Source of the DNA: Verrucomicrobiaceae bacterium
GTDB lineage: Bacteria > Verrucomicrobiota > Verrucomicrobiia > Chthoniobacterales > Chthoniobacteraceae
Length of the DNA: 44,743 nt
Assembly: GCA_005791535.1 (NCBI GenBank)
Contig: SXWH01000198.1
Span: 1-44,743, forward strand
Direction: 5' to 3'
Under the pieces are notes generated by a model that was not told the origin of the DNA, did no database searches, and worked only from the letters and a program-made list of their open reading frames with translations. Below are positions 9,399 to 18,433 of the stretch, one piece after another. The position numbers were made by a program, and so were the translations under genes. How positions within the stretch are numbered: the first letter of the stretch is position 1; every line of letters starts with the position of its first letter.

Positions 9399-9527
9399 CG
9401 CGCTTCGCTTCTGTGAAAAACCATCATCATACGAAGTAACTACGTCCGTCGCCCGTCTGGAAGCACCTTCTCATGCTTCGAATGCAATGACGCTTGCGGA
9501 ACTCGTGCATCGCGCTCAAATCCCGCA

Positions 9528-10151
9528 ATGCTCGCAACCAGACATATTCTATCCGGCCTAATCCTCGCTGCCTCGCTCGTCCACGCACAGACCCCAGCGC
9601 CGATTTCCGCAGCACCCGCGGCAACACCCGCCGCTCCGACCGCACCCGCAGCACCGCTTTCGATGAATGATCAGGCGTTTGCCCGCAGCGTTTCCGTCAC
9701 GCTCCAGACGCAGCTTCAGCTCTCGCTCGCCGGAAAGCGGGTCCGGGCAAACGATCCAGACCTGTCAGAATTCAGCACCAAACTGAACCGCTCGCTCACT
9801 GCGCGCTGGACGCCGTTTGTGAACGTATGCCAGGCGCACAAGTTCAACAGCATCGCGATCGACGTAAGTAAGAATCAGGCCGAGGCGATTGCGAAGATGA
9901 GCAAACTCAAAGGCGCGGCGTTTCGCGCGGAATACTTCAAGGCATTCAAGCCGGAGGCTCAGCGCTCAATCGCTTTCGTCACCGCCTCGCTGCCGAGAAT
10001 CCAAAACGCCGAACTGAAGAAAAACGCAGAGGAGATGCTGGCCACCTTCAAGGCAACTTCGGAGGCGCTTGAAGCAAAATCCGCCGAAGCATTCACGCCG
10101 CCGGCCGCGAAGGAAAAGCCGGGAAAACCGGCGCAGAAGAAAAAGAACTAG
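9528..10151 (+). CDS. Small secreted helical protein, possibly DUF4142-like
   Basis: This 207-residue protein starts with a clear Sec signal peptide (about 1-20, cleavage after VHA). An Ala/Pro-rich linker (21-48) follows, then a helical domain of about 150 residues and a Lys-rich tail. The segment KGAAFRAEYFKAFKPEAQRS and the later LPRIQNAELKKNA loosely resemble DUF4142 periplasmic proteins, but the histidines typical of that family are missing, so this is only a resemblance. The likely location is the periplasm. It is a single plus-strand gene, divergent from the ABC exporter and converging with rsgA 6 bases downstream. Confidence 0.75.
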   Translation: MLATRHILSGLILAASLVHAQTPAPISAAPAATPAAPTAPAAPLSMNDQAFARSVSVTLQTQLQLSLAGKRVRANDPDLSEFSTKLNRSLTARWTPFVNVCQAHKFNSIAIDVSKNQAEAIAKMSKLKGAAFRAEYFKAFKPEAQRSIAFVTASLPRIQNAELKKNAEEMLATFKATSEALEAKSAEAFTPPAAKEKPGKPAQKKKN

Positions 10152-10157
10152 CGCCCG

Positions 10158-11267
10158 CTACTTCGTCCGCCGGTGCCGCGGCGCGGCCTCGTGCTCCGGA
10201 TCCCATCGGTCGTCGCGGCGACGGGCTTCACTTCGCTGGTCACGCTTGCTGCGACGCTCGATCGTCATCTGCCGTTTGCGGCGGTTCCGGCGAAGCTTTT
10301 CGATCTCGTCATCCAGTTTCTGGAAGGCCTCGAATCGGGCGACATGAAGCTTTCCCTCGGCCATCGCCGCGCGGATTGCGCAACCGGCGTCGGTGCCGTG
10401 CTTGCAATCATGATACTTGCAGCGCGAAGCCAGATCCTCGAGGTCCGCAAACTGCGCACGCAACGTCGTCTCGTCGGTCCACATGTGGACTTCGCGGATA
10501 CCCGGATTATCAATGATGATTCCGCCGCCACGCAGCACCATGAGTTCGCGCGCAGTCGTCGTGTGCCGCCCCTTCCCGGTGGCTTCGTTCACTTCATCCG
10601 TCCACTGGTACTCGTCGCCGAGGATGGTATTGATGATCGACGATTTCCCCACCCCGCTCGACCCGAGCAACGTCACGGAACGCCCCCGCTTGAAATACGG
10701 TTTGAGCACCTTCAGCGAACTTTTCTTTTCCGCGCTCGTAATGTGGACATCGGCGGCCGGATGAAGCGCCTGAATCGCTGCGGCAGCTTCGCGGTTTTGC
10801 TCGTCGTCGTATAGATCGGCCTTGTTTACGAGCACGACGGGTTTCGCGCCGCTGCGACCGATGATCGCGAAATACCGCTCCATGCGGCGCAGGCTGAAAT
10901 CCGGCCCGGCCTCAGTCACGATCACGACGACGTCCACATTTGCCGCAATCACCTGCTCCTCGGTACTCTTTCCCGGAGCCTTGCGCGAGAGGCAAGTCTG
11001 GCGCGGCAGACGCGCACGAATCACGGCCTCGCTGCCGATATCCAGCGCAACCCAGTCGCCCACCGCCGGCAAATCCGCATCGGACGCCGCATCGTGGTAC
11101 ACCTTGCCGCTCATCACGACCTCTAGCTCCTCGCCGCCCTCCAGCAGCGCGCCGTACGTAATTTTGTTGTCGCGAATCAGGCGCGCAGGCTTCCAGCCAT
11201 TCTTCGAAAACGGCGCGAATGCCTTTTCGAACTCATCGTTCCAGCCGAGATCAGGAAGGGTCAGCAT
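10158..11267 (-). CDS. rsgA: Ribosome small-subunit-dependent GTPase A
   Basis: This is the circularly permuted GTPase that acts in late maturation of the 30S ribosomal subunit. Motifs appear in the permuted order expected: G4 VNKAD (147-151), G1 GSSGVGKS (202-209), and G3 DNPG (253-256), preceded by GKGRHTTT in the switch region. The zinc finger is C-X4-C-X-H-X5-C (Cys283, Cys288, His290, Cys296). An OB-fold precedes the GTPase domain. The C-terminus ends in a strongly basic stretch of about 45 residues (about 325-369, rich in Arg/Lys), possibly an extra rRNA contact (inference). It starts 3 bases after the cyclase stop, so the two genes are probably co-transcribed. Confidence 0.96.
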   Translation of the reverse strand: MLTLPDLGWNDEFEKAFAPFSKNGWKPARLIRDNKITYGALLEGGEELEVVMSGKVYHDAASDADLPAVGDWVALDIGSEAVIRARLPRQTCLSRKAPGKSTEEQVIAANVDVVVIVTEAGPDFSLRRMERYFAIIGRSGAKPVVLVNKADLYDDEQNREAAAAIQALHPAADVHITSAEKKSSLKVLKPYFKRGRSVTLLGSSGVGKSSIINTILGDEYQWTDEVNEATGKGRHTTTARELMVLRGGGIIIDNPGIREVHMWTDETTLRAQFADLEDLASRCKYHDCKHGTDAGCAIRAAMAEGKLHVARFEAFQKLDDEIEKLRRNRRKRQMTIERRSKRDQRSEARRRDDRWDPEHEAAPRHRRTK

Positions 11268-11270
11268 CGG

Positions 11271-13400
11271 TTACTTTTCATGAAGTTCCACCTGCGGGTT
11301 CCATTTGTCCGGCGCATCCGCAGCCCGCCGCTGAATCTCTGCGAGCATGAATTCCGACGGCCCATCCGAACCGCCGCGAGCGGCTATAACTTTGGCGAAA
11401 CTTTCGACCGCCGCCCGCACATCTCCGCGCTCGAAGGCCGCGACTCCTGCATTAAATTCCGGCAGCCATTCGGGCACCGGGTCGATTCCTTCCTCGCCGA
11501 GCATTTCGTGAATCACAAGCGCCGCCGCCTTTCCCTTCATGATGAACGCGCCCAGCCGCCGCGTGGTGAATCCGGGGCCCATTTTTTGAAAGGCATCATC
11601 CGAGATCAGCACGCTCGTTCCGAGGTGTTTGTTGAGCGATTCCAGCCGCGCTGCGAGGTTCACCGGATCTCCAATAACGGTCCAATCGAAGCGCTGCTCC
11701 GAGCCAAGATTTCCCGCCAGCACCTGACCGGTATGGACTCCAATGCGAGTGCGCACCTTCTTTCCACGCACCACGAGAGGCTTTCCATCGATCACAATGT
11801 CTGAATCCTTGTGCAGCCTCCACGCGGACATTACCGCGTGACGAACTTGATCTTTATCGGCTTTCGGCGCGCCCCAAACAGCAAGCACAGCGTCGCCGAT
11901 GAACTTCGCAATCGTGCCCTTCAATAGGAAGATGTGCCCGGTGCATTGAGTGAAGTAGGTCGCAAGGATTTGCGAGAGTCGCTTCGGATCGTCCAGTTCT
12001 TCGGACAACGACGTGAATCCTTCGAGATCGGTGAAGATGATCGTGCTTTCGACGACCTTGCCACCGGGCTTCAAATCCACATCGTCGGCGCTGATTTCCT
12101 TCGCCATCGCGGGAGAAAGGTACTTCCCGAAAGCAACGATGATCGCGTTTCGCCGCCGCCCCTCGTGCACGTAATTTGCCAGGGCGACGAGGATCGGTAT
12201 CACCAGAGCAGGAACAAGCCAGTTGCCCCACACGAACCAGTGTTGCACTCCGACTATCGCCAGCAATGTCATCCCGATCGCAGTCAGCACGCATGCGACA
12301 AGAACGACCCATGGAGCCCGTGGCATGAGGAGAATGGTGAGAACGAATCCGAGCCAGAAAACTATGCGCTTCTCGGTCTCGATCGGGAGCCGCGTGAGCC
12401 ATTCCCCACGAAGCAGGTTGAGCGTCGCCGTCGCGTGGATCTCCACTCCTGGCGCGAACCGACCACCGGGCAACATCGAGTATGGCGTGCGAAAGGAGTC
12501 CTTGCTCGACGCCAGATTTGCGAGGGATTCCCTTCCCCCGATGAATACGATTTTGTCCTTCAACGGTTGGCCTTCCGGAAGCCCCTTATCGAACATCGCC
12601 TGATAATAGGAAAAGTTCGGTATCTCGCCGGATTGTCCGTAATAATTGAGCCATCTCATTTGCATCCGGCTCTCAGGATCTTTCGGCAATTTTGCCCCGA
12701 GCTTTTCTGCAAGCACCCACGAGAGTGACGCAGTCGATTCGGTCCCTGTATTCAGAACGCGGATACCATAGTCCTCGTCAATCGGTCGAAACGCCAGCAA
12801 ACCCCAAGACGCCGCCTTCCGAAAGACGACTTTTGGTGGAAGAATTTTTAGGCGGTTCGTACCCGCGTTGTTCGTGATGTCCACTGCACCGCCGATGAAT
12901 CCAGCGCCGAAGTCTTTCAAAGCAGCAGCCAACTCTGTGTCGGCGGGTGAATCGGGTTCATCGCGCTCACCGGCAAATACAATATCGAAAAAGACCGCCC
13001 GAGCTCCCGCCGCCTTCAGTCGTCGAAGAAGCTCCGCATGAACCCGACGGTCGTAGGTCGTCCCCTGTTTGAGTTGGGTACTGGAATCCTCATCCATATA
13101 GAGGATCACGGCATCAGACGCCCTCAAGCGACCGCCTCCACGGGTCATCTGCGGAATATCAAAACTGTAGCGGGCTAACGTCTCCGCAAACGATTCCGCC
13201 GACATTTTCAGAAAGCGAACCGCCGGGTATTCCTTGTCATAGTTCCGAGCCTCCGCACCCAGCCACCGCGACGACTCAATCAGCCACGCGCCGACGCTGC
13301 CGATAAAAATCGCCGTGAGGAAAACCACGAGTCCGCGGAGAATTCGCTTTCTCCACGGACCGCGCGCGTTTTGCCAGAGCTGTCGGAGCCGTTCTTTCAA
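11271..13400 (-). CDS. CHASE2-domain adenylate/guanylate cyclase (class III)
   Basis: This 709-residue membrane cyclase makes a cyclic nucleotide from NTP in the cytoplasm in response to an extracytoplasmic signal. One N-terminal membrane helix (about 20-40) leads to a CHASE2 sensor domain (about 45-330). Three membrane helices follow (about 343-360, 362-385, 388-410), then a class III catalytic domain (about 450-610) with FTDLEGFT (456-463, metal Asp458), GDAVLAVWG (502-510, metal Asp503) and DWTVIGDPVNLAARLE (572-587). Both metal aspartates are kept, so it should be active; cAMP or cGMP cannot be decided. The start is TTG at 13400-13398, because an in-frame stop lies just upstream and the next ATG would remove the first helix. 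AGGA lies 10 bases upstream. It begins 30 bases after the giant repeat gene's stop. Confidence 0.92.
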   Translation of the reverse strand: MKERLRQLWQNARGPWRKRILRGLVVFLTAIFIGSVGAWLIESSRWLGAEARNYDKEYPAVRFLKMSAESFAETLARYSFDIPQMTRGGGRLRASDAVILYMDEDSSTQLKQGTTYDRRVHAELLRRLKAAGARAVFFDIVFAGERDEPDSPADTELAAALKDFGAGFIGGAVDITNNAGTNRLKILPPKVVFRKAASWGLLAFRPIDEDYGIRVLNTGTESTASLSWVLAEKLGAKLPKDPESRMQMRWLNYYGQSGEIPNFSYYQAMFDKGLPEGQPLKDKIVFIGGRESLANLASSKDSFRTPYSMLPGGRFAPGVEIHATATLNLLRGEWLTRLPIETEKRIVFWLGFVLTILLMPRAPWVVLVACVLTAIGMTLLAIVGVQHWFVWGNWLVPALVIPILVALANYVHEGRRRNAIIVAFGKYLSPAMAKEISADDVDLKPGGKVVESTIIFTDLEGFTSLSEELDDPKRLSQILATYFTQCTGHIFLLKGTIAKFIGDAVLAVWGAPKADKDQVRHAVMSAWRLHKDSDIVIDGKPLVVRGKKVRTRIGVHTGQVLAGNLGSEQRFDWTVIGDPVNLAARLESLNKHLGTSVLISDDAFQKMGPGFTTRRLGAFIMKGKAAALVIHEMLGEEGIDPVPEWLPEFNAGVAAFERGDVRAAVESFAKVIAARGGSDGPSEFMLAEIQRRAADAPDKWNPQVELHEK

Positions 13401-13414
13401 TGAAGCTTCATCCT
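13397..13414 (-). promoter_or_regulatory. Shine-Dalgarno and TTG start of the cyclase, with overlapping four-codon mini-ORF
   Basis: On the minus strand AGGA (13414-13411) precedes the TTG start by 10 bases. The same bases encode a mini-ORF: ATG at 13411-13409, two codons, CAT, then TGA at 13399-13397, which overlaps the TTG in the form TTGA. This arrangement could lower or couple translation of the cyclase. The sequence arrangement is directly visible; the regulatory role is inference. Confidence 0.35.
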
Positions 13415-13430
13415 GCGGATCGGGGCGGCG

Positions 13431-16400
13431 TTACGCGAGCACCGTCTTCAAGACCGCACCAGTGATTGCTCCGGGAGCGAGTGGTGCCTTCACGATGACG
13501 AGCCCGTCGAGAGCGATGTCGCCCGCACCGAGATCGAAATCCGCGGTGCCGCCGGTGTTGGTGAAGTCGAACGCCGCGTCCCCATCGAGGTCCACACCAA
13601 CATTCGTCGCGACGACGCCGGCGATGCTGCTGACGGCGTTGGCGCTGGAGAGGCTTGCACTCGTTGTGGTGTTGCTCACCGCAAGAATGGCGGCGATTTT
13701 TGATGCGCTGACGCCGGTGATGCTGCCCGCCGCGCCGTCGGTTGCCCCGTCGCCACCCGCACCTGCGAAGAGGCCGCCCATTTCATCCGTGGCGATGCCG
13801 AATGCCGTAAAGAAATTGCCGATGACTCCGGTGATTTTTACGTCGGCGACGCTGCCGCCGAGACCGCCTGCGCCGCTGACGCTGCCGCCGCCTGCGCCTG
13901 CGCGGAGCTGTTGAACCCATCGTGTGACGGCGACGGTGATATCGCTGATGCCACCGCCCGCTCCGCCCGCTCCGGTGGTGCCATTGCCACCGCTGCCTGC
14001 AATTGCCGTGAATGTGCGCGCCTTGCCGGTAACGTTTGAAACTGAGCCGCCATTGCCGGCGCTGACGCCGTTGCCGCCATTGGGGCTGGTGCCGGTGTTC
14101 AAAGCAACGTCGGCGAGAGGCGTGGTAAGCACGAGGCCCGTGATATCGCCTGCGTTGCCGCCGGTGGCGGCTGTATTTGCACCGCCGCCCGCGCCCGAGC
14201 GAATCTCGTAGTGGCCGTTGCCGAGTTTATCAGTGACCCGGATATTCTCCAGTGTGCCGCCTGCGCCGCCCGCTCCAGTTCCCGTGCTGCCGCCCACGCC
14301 AGCGAAGACGCGGCTCGATAGACCCGCGGCGATTCGGCCGGTGACGTTGACGTTGAGGTCTTTGATCTTGCCGCCGTTGCCGCCCGCGCCTGTACCACCA
14401 CCGGTGCCCGCATTGCCACCAACCACTTCGGCAACTTGCACTGAGCCGGTGAGGTTCAGGGCGCTGCGCTCGATGCTGCCGCCGTTACCACCTGCGCTGT
14501 TGGAGCCGCCGTTTCGGCCCTCACCACCAGAGATGGTCACATTTGAAAACACGGTGCCCGCGCAGTTGATTGTAGAATCCGCCACACCTCCGCCTGCGCC
14601 GCCAGCGCCCGCAGTGCCCACGGAGCCACGTCCGCCAGTGATCTCAACGAGGTTGCCGAGCGCCGCTGCGCCGACGGTGAGCACGGCCTTGCTGACAGCG
14701 CCGCCATTACCTCCGGTGCCAGCAGCGGTGTTGCTGCTCGCGCTACCACCGCCGATTTGGGCGGCGTCGAAAATGCCGCCATTTACCGTGAGCTTCGCGT
14801 CGGTGAGGCCACCGCCATTCCCCGCGACGCCAATTGCGCTCGCGGACTGCCGCCCACCCGTACCGCCGAAAATGGAGAAGATGCCGCCGCGCCCCTCGCC
14901 GACCATGCCGACGACTGCAGCAACGCTACCACCGGCGCCGGAGTTACCGCCGCCTGCCGCGCTATTGCCACCAGCGCCGCCGCCTATGTCGAGCGAGGTG
15001 GCCGTCTTGAGCGATACGGTAACTCCACTGAGGTTGCCGCCGTTGCCGCCGTCTCCGGTCCGCGAACCATTCGTAGAGCCGCGTCCGCCGCTTCCGGCTT
15101 TGATGCTGGACGTCCCGGAGACCTCCGTTGCCGTGAATTTCACACCCGAAAGCGCGCCACCGTCGCCACCATCACTCGTGTTACTGGTGGATGTGCCGCC
15201 GCTTCCTCCGCGAATGGAGGCATTGTGAAAGAGCCGTCCAGTCGTGACTGTGACGTTGGAAAGTGCGCCGCCATTGCCTGCATCAAGGCTATTGACGCTA
15301 GCGTTGGCACCGTTGCCTGCGGCGACGTTGACACCGCCCGACGCACCTTTCAGCGTGAGGACCGCGCCGAGAATGCCACCTCCGTTTCCGGCGTTTCCTT
15401 GCGAGCCACCACCGCCACCGCCAATGCCGGCCAAAATTGCGGCGGAATCGGTGATGACGCCCGCAGTCATCGTGACCTTCTCGATGAGACCGCCATTTCC
15501 ACCACCTCCGGAGCCACTGCCAGCGCCGCCGCCGCCGGTGGAAATGGTCGCATCGCTTCCGCTGCCGGCAATGCTCAGGCTGGAATCAAAAATCCGCCCG
15601 CCGTTTCCACCGCTTGCATTCGCGCCCCCCGTGCCACCGGGACCGCTTCCAATCGAGGCAGCGTCACCCACGTTGCCCAGCTTCGCAGCGAGTTTCTCGA
15701 TTGCGCCGCCATTTCCCCCGACCGTCGTTCCTCCGGTACCGCCTCCGCCAGTCGTTACATTCAGTGCGCCGAGCAGGCCGGGAACGGTGATGGTAGTGTT
15801 GCGAAGTTCGCCACCATTTCCCGCGGCACCCGCGCCATCTCCGTCCCCACCGCCGCCGGAGTTGACGGTGACGCTTTGCGTTACGCTGGGAGCGCTGATT
15901 TTTCCCGAGAGCAAGCCGCCGCCACGTCCACCGGCACCACCATTTGCGCCGCCCCCGCCATCTCCCGTCGAGACACTGAGCGCGCCTACCGAGCCCGTCG
16001 CCGTGACAACGACATTCGCATCGCCACCGTGGCCACCAGTCCCGCCGCCGGCGCCACCGCCGCCTGTGGTTACCACGATTCCACCCATCGTGCCTGCGGT
16101 CGAAATCGTCAGGTTTGCGAGAAGGCCGCCGTTACCGCCGGCAGCGGAGTTGCCGGTCCCATCGCCGCCATTTCCCGCAGGACCACCGCTCCCGCCGCTG
16201 CCGGTGGCTGCGATGACATCGCCGGATATGGCGCTCGCGATGAGTTTGAAATTCGAAAACGCCCCGCCATCTCCACCCGCAACGCTCGAGTCACCGCCGG
16301 CGCCAGTCCTCACTTCGACACGACCGACTTTGGCTGCGTTCACTGTGCTACTGGAAAGCACGCCTCCATCGCCTCCGACTCCTGCGTTTGAGCCACCACC

Positions 16401-18320
16401 GGCACCGGACGAAACAATTACGGAGCCGACGCCGCCTTTCACGCCGAGAGTCAATTTGTCCACCGCACCGCCCGCGCCACCCAGTCCTGTGCCGCCAGCC
16501 ACGCCAGCGTTGCCGGCCTCAATGCTGAGCGTGGCATCCAGCCGCGTAATATTTGCAGTCACGAGCGACAACGCGCCGCCCCCTCCCGCCGCACCGGTGC
16601 CGGAGGAGTCGCCGCCGTCGCCCGCCGATACGCTCACGCTGTTCGCTGTGTTGAGCGTGAGCTTCAGATTGGCGATTCCACCGCCGGCGCCGCCCGTCGC
16701 GTTGCCAGCGGTGCCTCTGCCGGCGTTACCCGCGCTAATCGTATACGACTCAGGATTCGTGCTCTTTGAAGTTAGGGAAACGTTCTCAATCGAACCGCCC
16801 GCGCCCGCTGCCGTGTTGCTATTTCCGGCATCACCGAGAAGAAGGCTGACGTCGCTGTCCACGAAGTTGAACGCGAATGATGAATTCCGCAACGAACCGC
16901 TCGCTCCTCCGGAGCCACCAACGCCGGAATTGCCGCTGCCAACCTCCAGGTTGAAAGCACCCGTTAGCGCGTCGCTGTTCACGAACGTGAAACCGTCCAC
17001 CGTGCCGCCCGTACCACCAGTCCCCGCGCTGCCCGCGTTGCCGGAGCCGCTTTCTATGCTGATATGGCCAGCGACAAATTTCGTCGTGAGCTTCGTCGCG
17101 GTGATACTTCCGCCCGAACCGCCCGTGGTGCCACTCCCTCCGGTTCCCGCAGCGACATCGATACTTCCGAGCACCGTGCCGATTGTTACGCCGGACGATG
17201 CCAGGGCGCCGCCTGCTCCGCCAACACCACCAGTTCCAGCACCGCCATCCCTCGCATTGACAGTAAGATCACCGTCCAGAATCCCGCTCACTGCGACCGT
17301 CAACCCGTTGATGCTACCACCGCTCCCTGATGCACCGGCAGTCGAGTTTCCACCCAAGCCTGCAAAAAAGCGTAGCCCACCCAGGACATTCTTCGCCGTG
17401 AACTTCAAATTCTCCAGCACACCGCCATTCCCGCCGATTGCGCCGTTCGCGCCGACGCCTGCGAAGAACTCAGCGCCGGCAAATTGATTCAGCACGCTGA
17501 TACGCTTCAGGGCTCCACCATTTCCACCCGCGCCAGCCCCGCCCGCCGCACCGTTTCCCGCATACATGCCCTCGACACCATTCGCGAGCGTCACGTCCGA
17601 AATATCCGGCCCGGCGGTACCATTGGGCACGCCGACGAATACCACATTCAGCGAAGCGCGTCCGAGCTGGATGCTGCCCGCCTGGGCGAACTGATCCCCC
17701 GACGCAATGGTGGAAACACTCGGCACAGCGGCATCCATGGTCTTCGGCGCGCCGAGGTTCACTTTTGAAATCGCGCCGCCAGCCAGAATGCTTTCCGATA
17801 CCGCGCCCGTAACCGTCAACCCCTCGATGCTGCCGGTCTGCAACTCCAGATTCGCGCCCGCCGTCAACAGCGTGCCCGACACGCCGAGCGCTGTAATAAT
17901 GCTCGCCCGCTGCGCGCCATTGCCCACATCACCCGAGATGCTGGCCCCGAAACCGCCCGTCACTGCGAGACCGGAAATCTCGTGCTGCTCAAGCACTCCA
18001 TCGATGTCTGTGTCCGTGAGGAAAACCATCGCGCTGCCCGCAGTCACTGTCAGCTTCACCAACTCGCCGACGTCCGCCTTCTTGTTTCCGTTCGCGTCAA
18101 AGACCAGCTTGTCGCCCGCCACGAGCAACACGGCCGCATCGGAATTCACAAACGATTTCGCAGCCAGCTCGTTTGCCGAAATGCCTGCCTCCACGGGCGT
18201 CGCACCGTCTTTGAAAACCGAAAACCCGCCCGGTTGAACAAGAAACGTCGCAGGCGCGATGCGGTGTTCGAGGATTTCTACGCGGGTGAAGAACGACGTC
18301 CGGTGGAGTTGCGCTTTCAT
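13431..18320 (-). CDS. Giant Gly-rich beta-repeat surface protein with LEPRxLL-like N-terminus and EF-hand pair
   Basis: This 1629-residue protein is probably exported and surface-exposed. The N-terminus has no ordinary signal peptide but carries LEHRIAPATF (17-26), which resembles the LEPRxLL motif near the start of very large exported proteins. Two calcium-loop patterns follow: residues 75-86 (D-x-N-x-N, ending Glu86) and 103-114, a canonical EF-hand loop DTDIDGVLEQHE. From about 255 to 1570 there are some 35 imperfect repeats of 35-40 residues, each with a GGxGG-rich turn followed by short alternating hydrophobic beta segments, suggesting a long right-handed beta-helix. A DLDGD acidic motif occurs near the C-terminus (about 1585). 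No PEP-CTERM, LPXTG or autotransporter barrel is visible. It lies between the ACP-like gene (113-base gap) and the CHASE2 cyclase (30 bases). Function is unknown; adhesin, matrix or S-layer-like roles are possible. Confidence 0.88.
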   Translation of the reverse strand: MKAQLHRTSFFTRVEILEHRIAPATFLVQPGGFSVFKDGATPVEAGISANELAAKSFVNSDAAVLLVAGDKLVFDANGNKKADVGELVKLTVTAGSAMVFLTDTDIDGVLEQHEISGLAVTGGFGASISGDVGNGAQRASIITALGVSGTLLTAGANLELQTGSIEGLTVTGAVSESILAGGAISKVNLGAPKTMDAAVPSVSTIASGDQFAQAGSIQLGRASLNVVFVGVPNGTAGPDISDVTLANGVEGMYAGNGAAGGAGAGGNGGALKRISVLNQFAGAEFFAGVGANGAIGGNGGVLENLKFTAKNVLGGLRFFAGLGGNSTAGASGSGGSINGLTVAVSGILDGDLTVNARDGGAGTGGVGGAGGALASSGVTIGTVLGSIDVAAGTGGSGTTGGSGGSITATKLTTKFVAGHISIESGSGNAGSAGTGGTGGTVDGFTFVNSDALTGAFNLEVGSGNSGVGGSGGASGSLRNSSFAFNFVDSDVSLLLGDAGNSNTAAGAGGSIENVSLTSKSTNPESYTISAGNAGRGTAGNATGGAGGGIANLKLTLNTANSVSVSAGDGGDSSGTGAAGGGGALSLVTANITRLDATLSIEAGNAGVAGGTGLGGAGGAVDKLTLGVKGGVGSVIVSSGAGGGSNAGVGGDGGVLSSSTVNAAKVGRVEVRTGAGGDSSVAGGDGGAFSNFKLIASAISGDVIAATGSGGSGGPAGNGGDGTGNSAAGGNGGLLANLTISTAGTMGGIVVTTGGGGAGGGTGGHGGDANVVVTATGSVGALSVSTGDGGGGANGGAGGRGGGLLSGKISAPSVTQSVTVNSGGGGDGDGAGAAGNGGELRNTTITVPGLLGALNVTTGGGGTGGTTVGGNGGAIEKLAAKLGNVGDAASIGSGPGGTGGANASGGNGGRIFDSSLSIAGSGSDATISTGGGGAGSGSGGGGNGGLIEKVTMTAGVITDSAAILAGIGGGGGGSQGNAGNGGGILGAVLTLKGASGGVNVAAGNGANASVNSLDAGNGGALSNVTVTTGRLFHNASIRGGSGGTSTSNTSDGGDGGALSGVKFTATEVSGTSSIKAGSGGRGSTNGSRTGDGGNGGNLSGVTVSLKTATSLDIGGGAGGNSAAGGGNSGAGGSVAAVVGMVGEGRGGIFSIFGGTGGRQSASAIGVAGNGGGLTDAKLTVNGGIFDAAQIGGGSASSNTAAGTGGNGGAVSKAVLTVGAAALGNLVEITGGRGSVGTAGAGGAGGGVADSTINCAGTVFSNVTISGGEGRNGGSNSAGGNGGSIERSALNLTGSVQVAEVVGGNAGTGGGTGAGGNGGKIKDLNVNVTGRIAAGLSSRVFAGVGGSTGTGAGGAGGTLENIRVTDKLGNGHYEIRSGAGGGANTAATGGNAGDITGLVLTTPLADVALNTGTSPNGGNGVSAGNGGSVSNVTGKARTFTAIAGSGGNGTTGAGGAGGGISDITVAVTRWVQQLRAGAGGGSVSGAGGLGGSVADVKITGVIGNFFTAFGIATDEMGGLFAGAGGDGATDGAAGSITGVSASKIAAILAVSNTTTSASLSSANAVSSIAGVVATNVGVDLDGDAAFDFTNTGGTADFDLGAGDIALDGLVIVKAPLAPGAITGAVLKTVLA
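13700..17560. repeat. Internal coding repeat tract of the giant Gly-rich protein
   Basis: Recurrent DNA words such as ccgccattgcc and its variants appear on the plus strand every 105-120 bases across this stretch, encoding the GGNGG turns of the minus-strand protein. Copies are diverged, not identical, which argues for an old expansion. The tract is also what creates long proline-rich or glycine-rich shadow frames on the plus strand. It is a coding repeat, not a CRISPR array or a mobile element. Confidence 0.8.
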
Positions 18321-18384
18321 GGTGCGGAAGTAGCAGCATGTCGCAGGCCTGCAAAGCGCGATGATAACGAAACCTCAAACTGCA

Positions 18385-18396
18385 ATTCTCGAGAAT
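18385..18396. promoter_or_regulatory. Perfect 12-base palindrome ATTCTCGAGAAT upstream of the giant gene
   Basis: This perfect palindrome lies about 65 bases upstream of the giant gene's start, in the 113-base gap that separates it from the ACP-like gene. Its half-site ATTCTC recurs four times at 25943-26000 and once at 33023. Position and symmetry suit a dimeric regulator's operator (inference). Confidence 0.35.
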
Positions 18397-18433
18397 GAAG
18401 CGCACATTCTGTCGATAGAAGCTTTCATCACAA

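Noticed and set aside
15244..17487. Plus-strand open frame of 747 codons rich in proline and alanine, and another at 14757-16391
   Set aside because: Both are antisense shadows of the Gly-rich repeats; GGN and GCC codons read backwards give Pro and Ala. No start context, signal peptide or domain supports them.
13700..17560. Regularly spaced repeat words that could suggest a CRISPR array
   Set aside because: The repeats are diverged, lie inside one open reading frame in multiples of three, and have no cas genes nearby.
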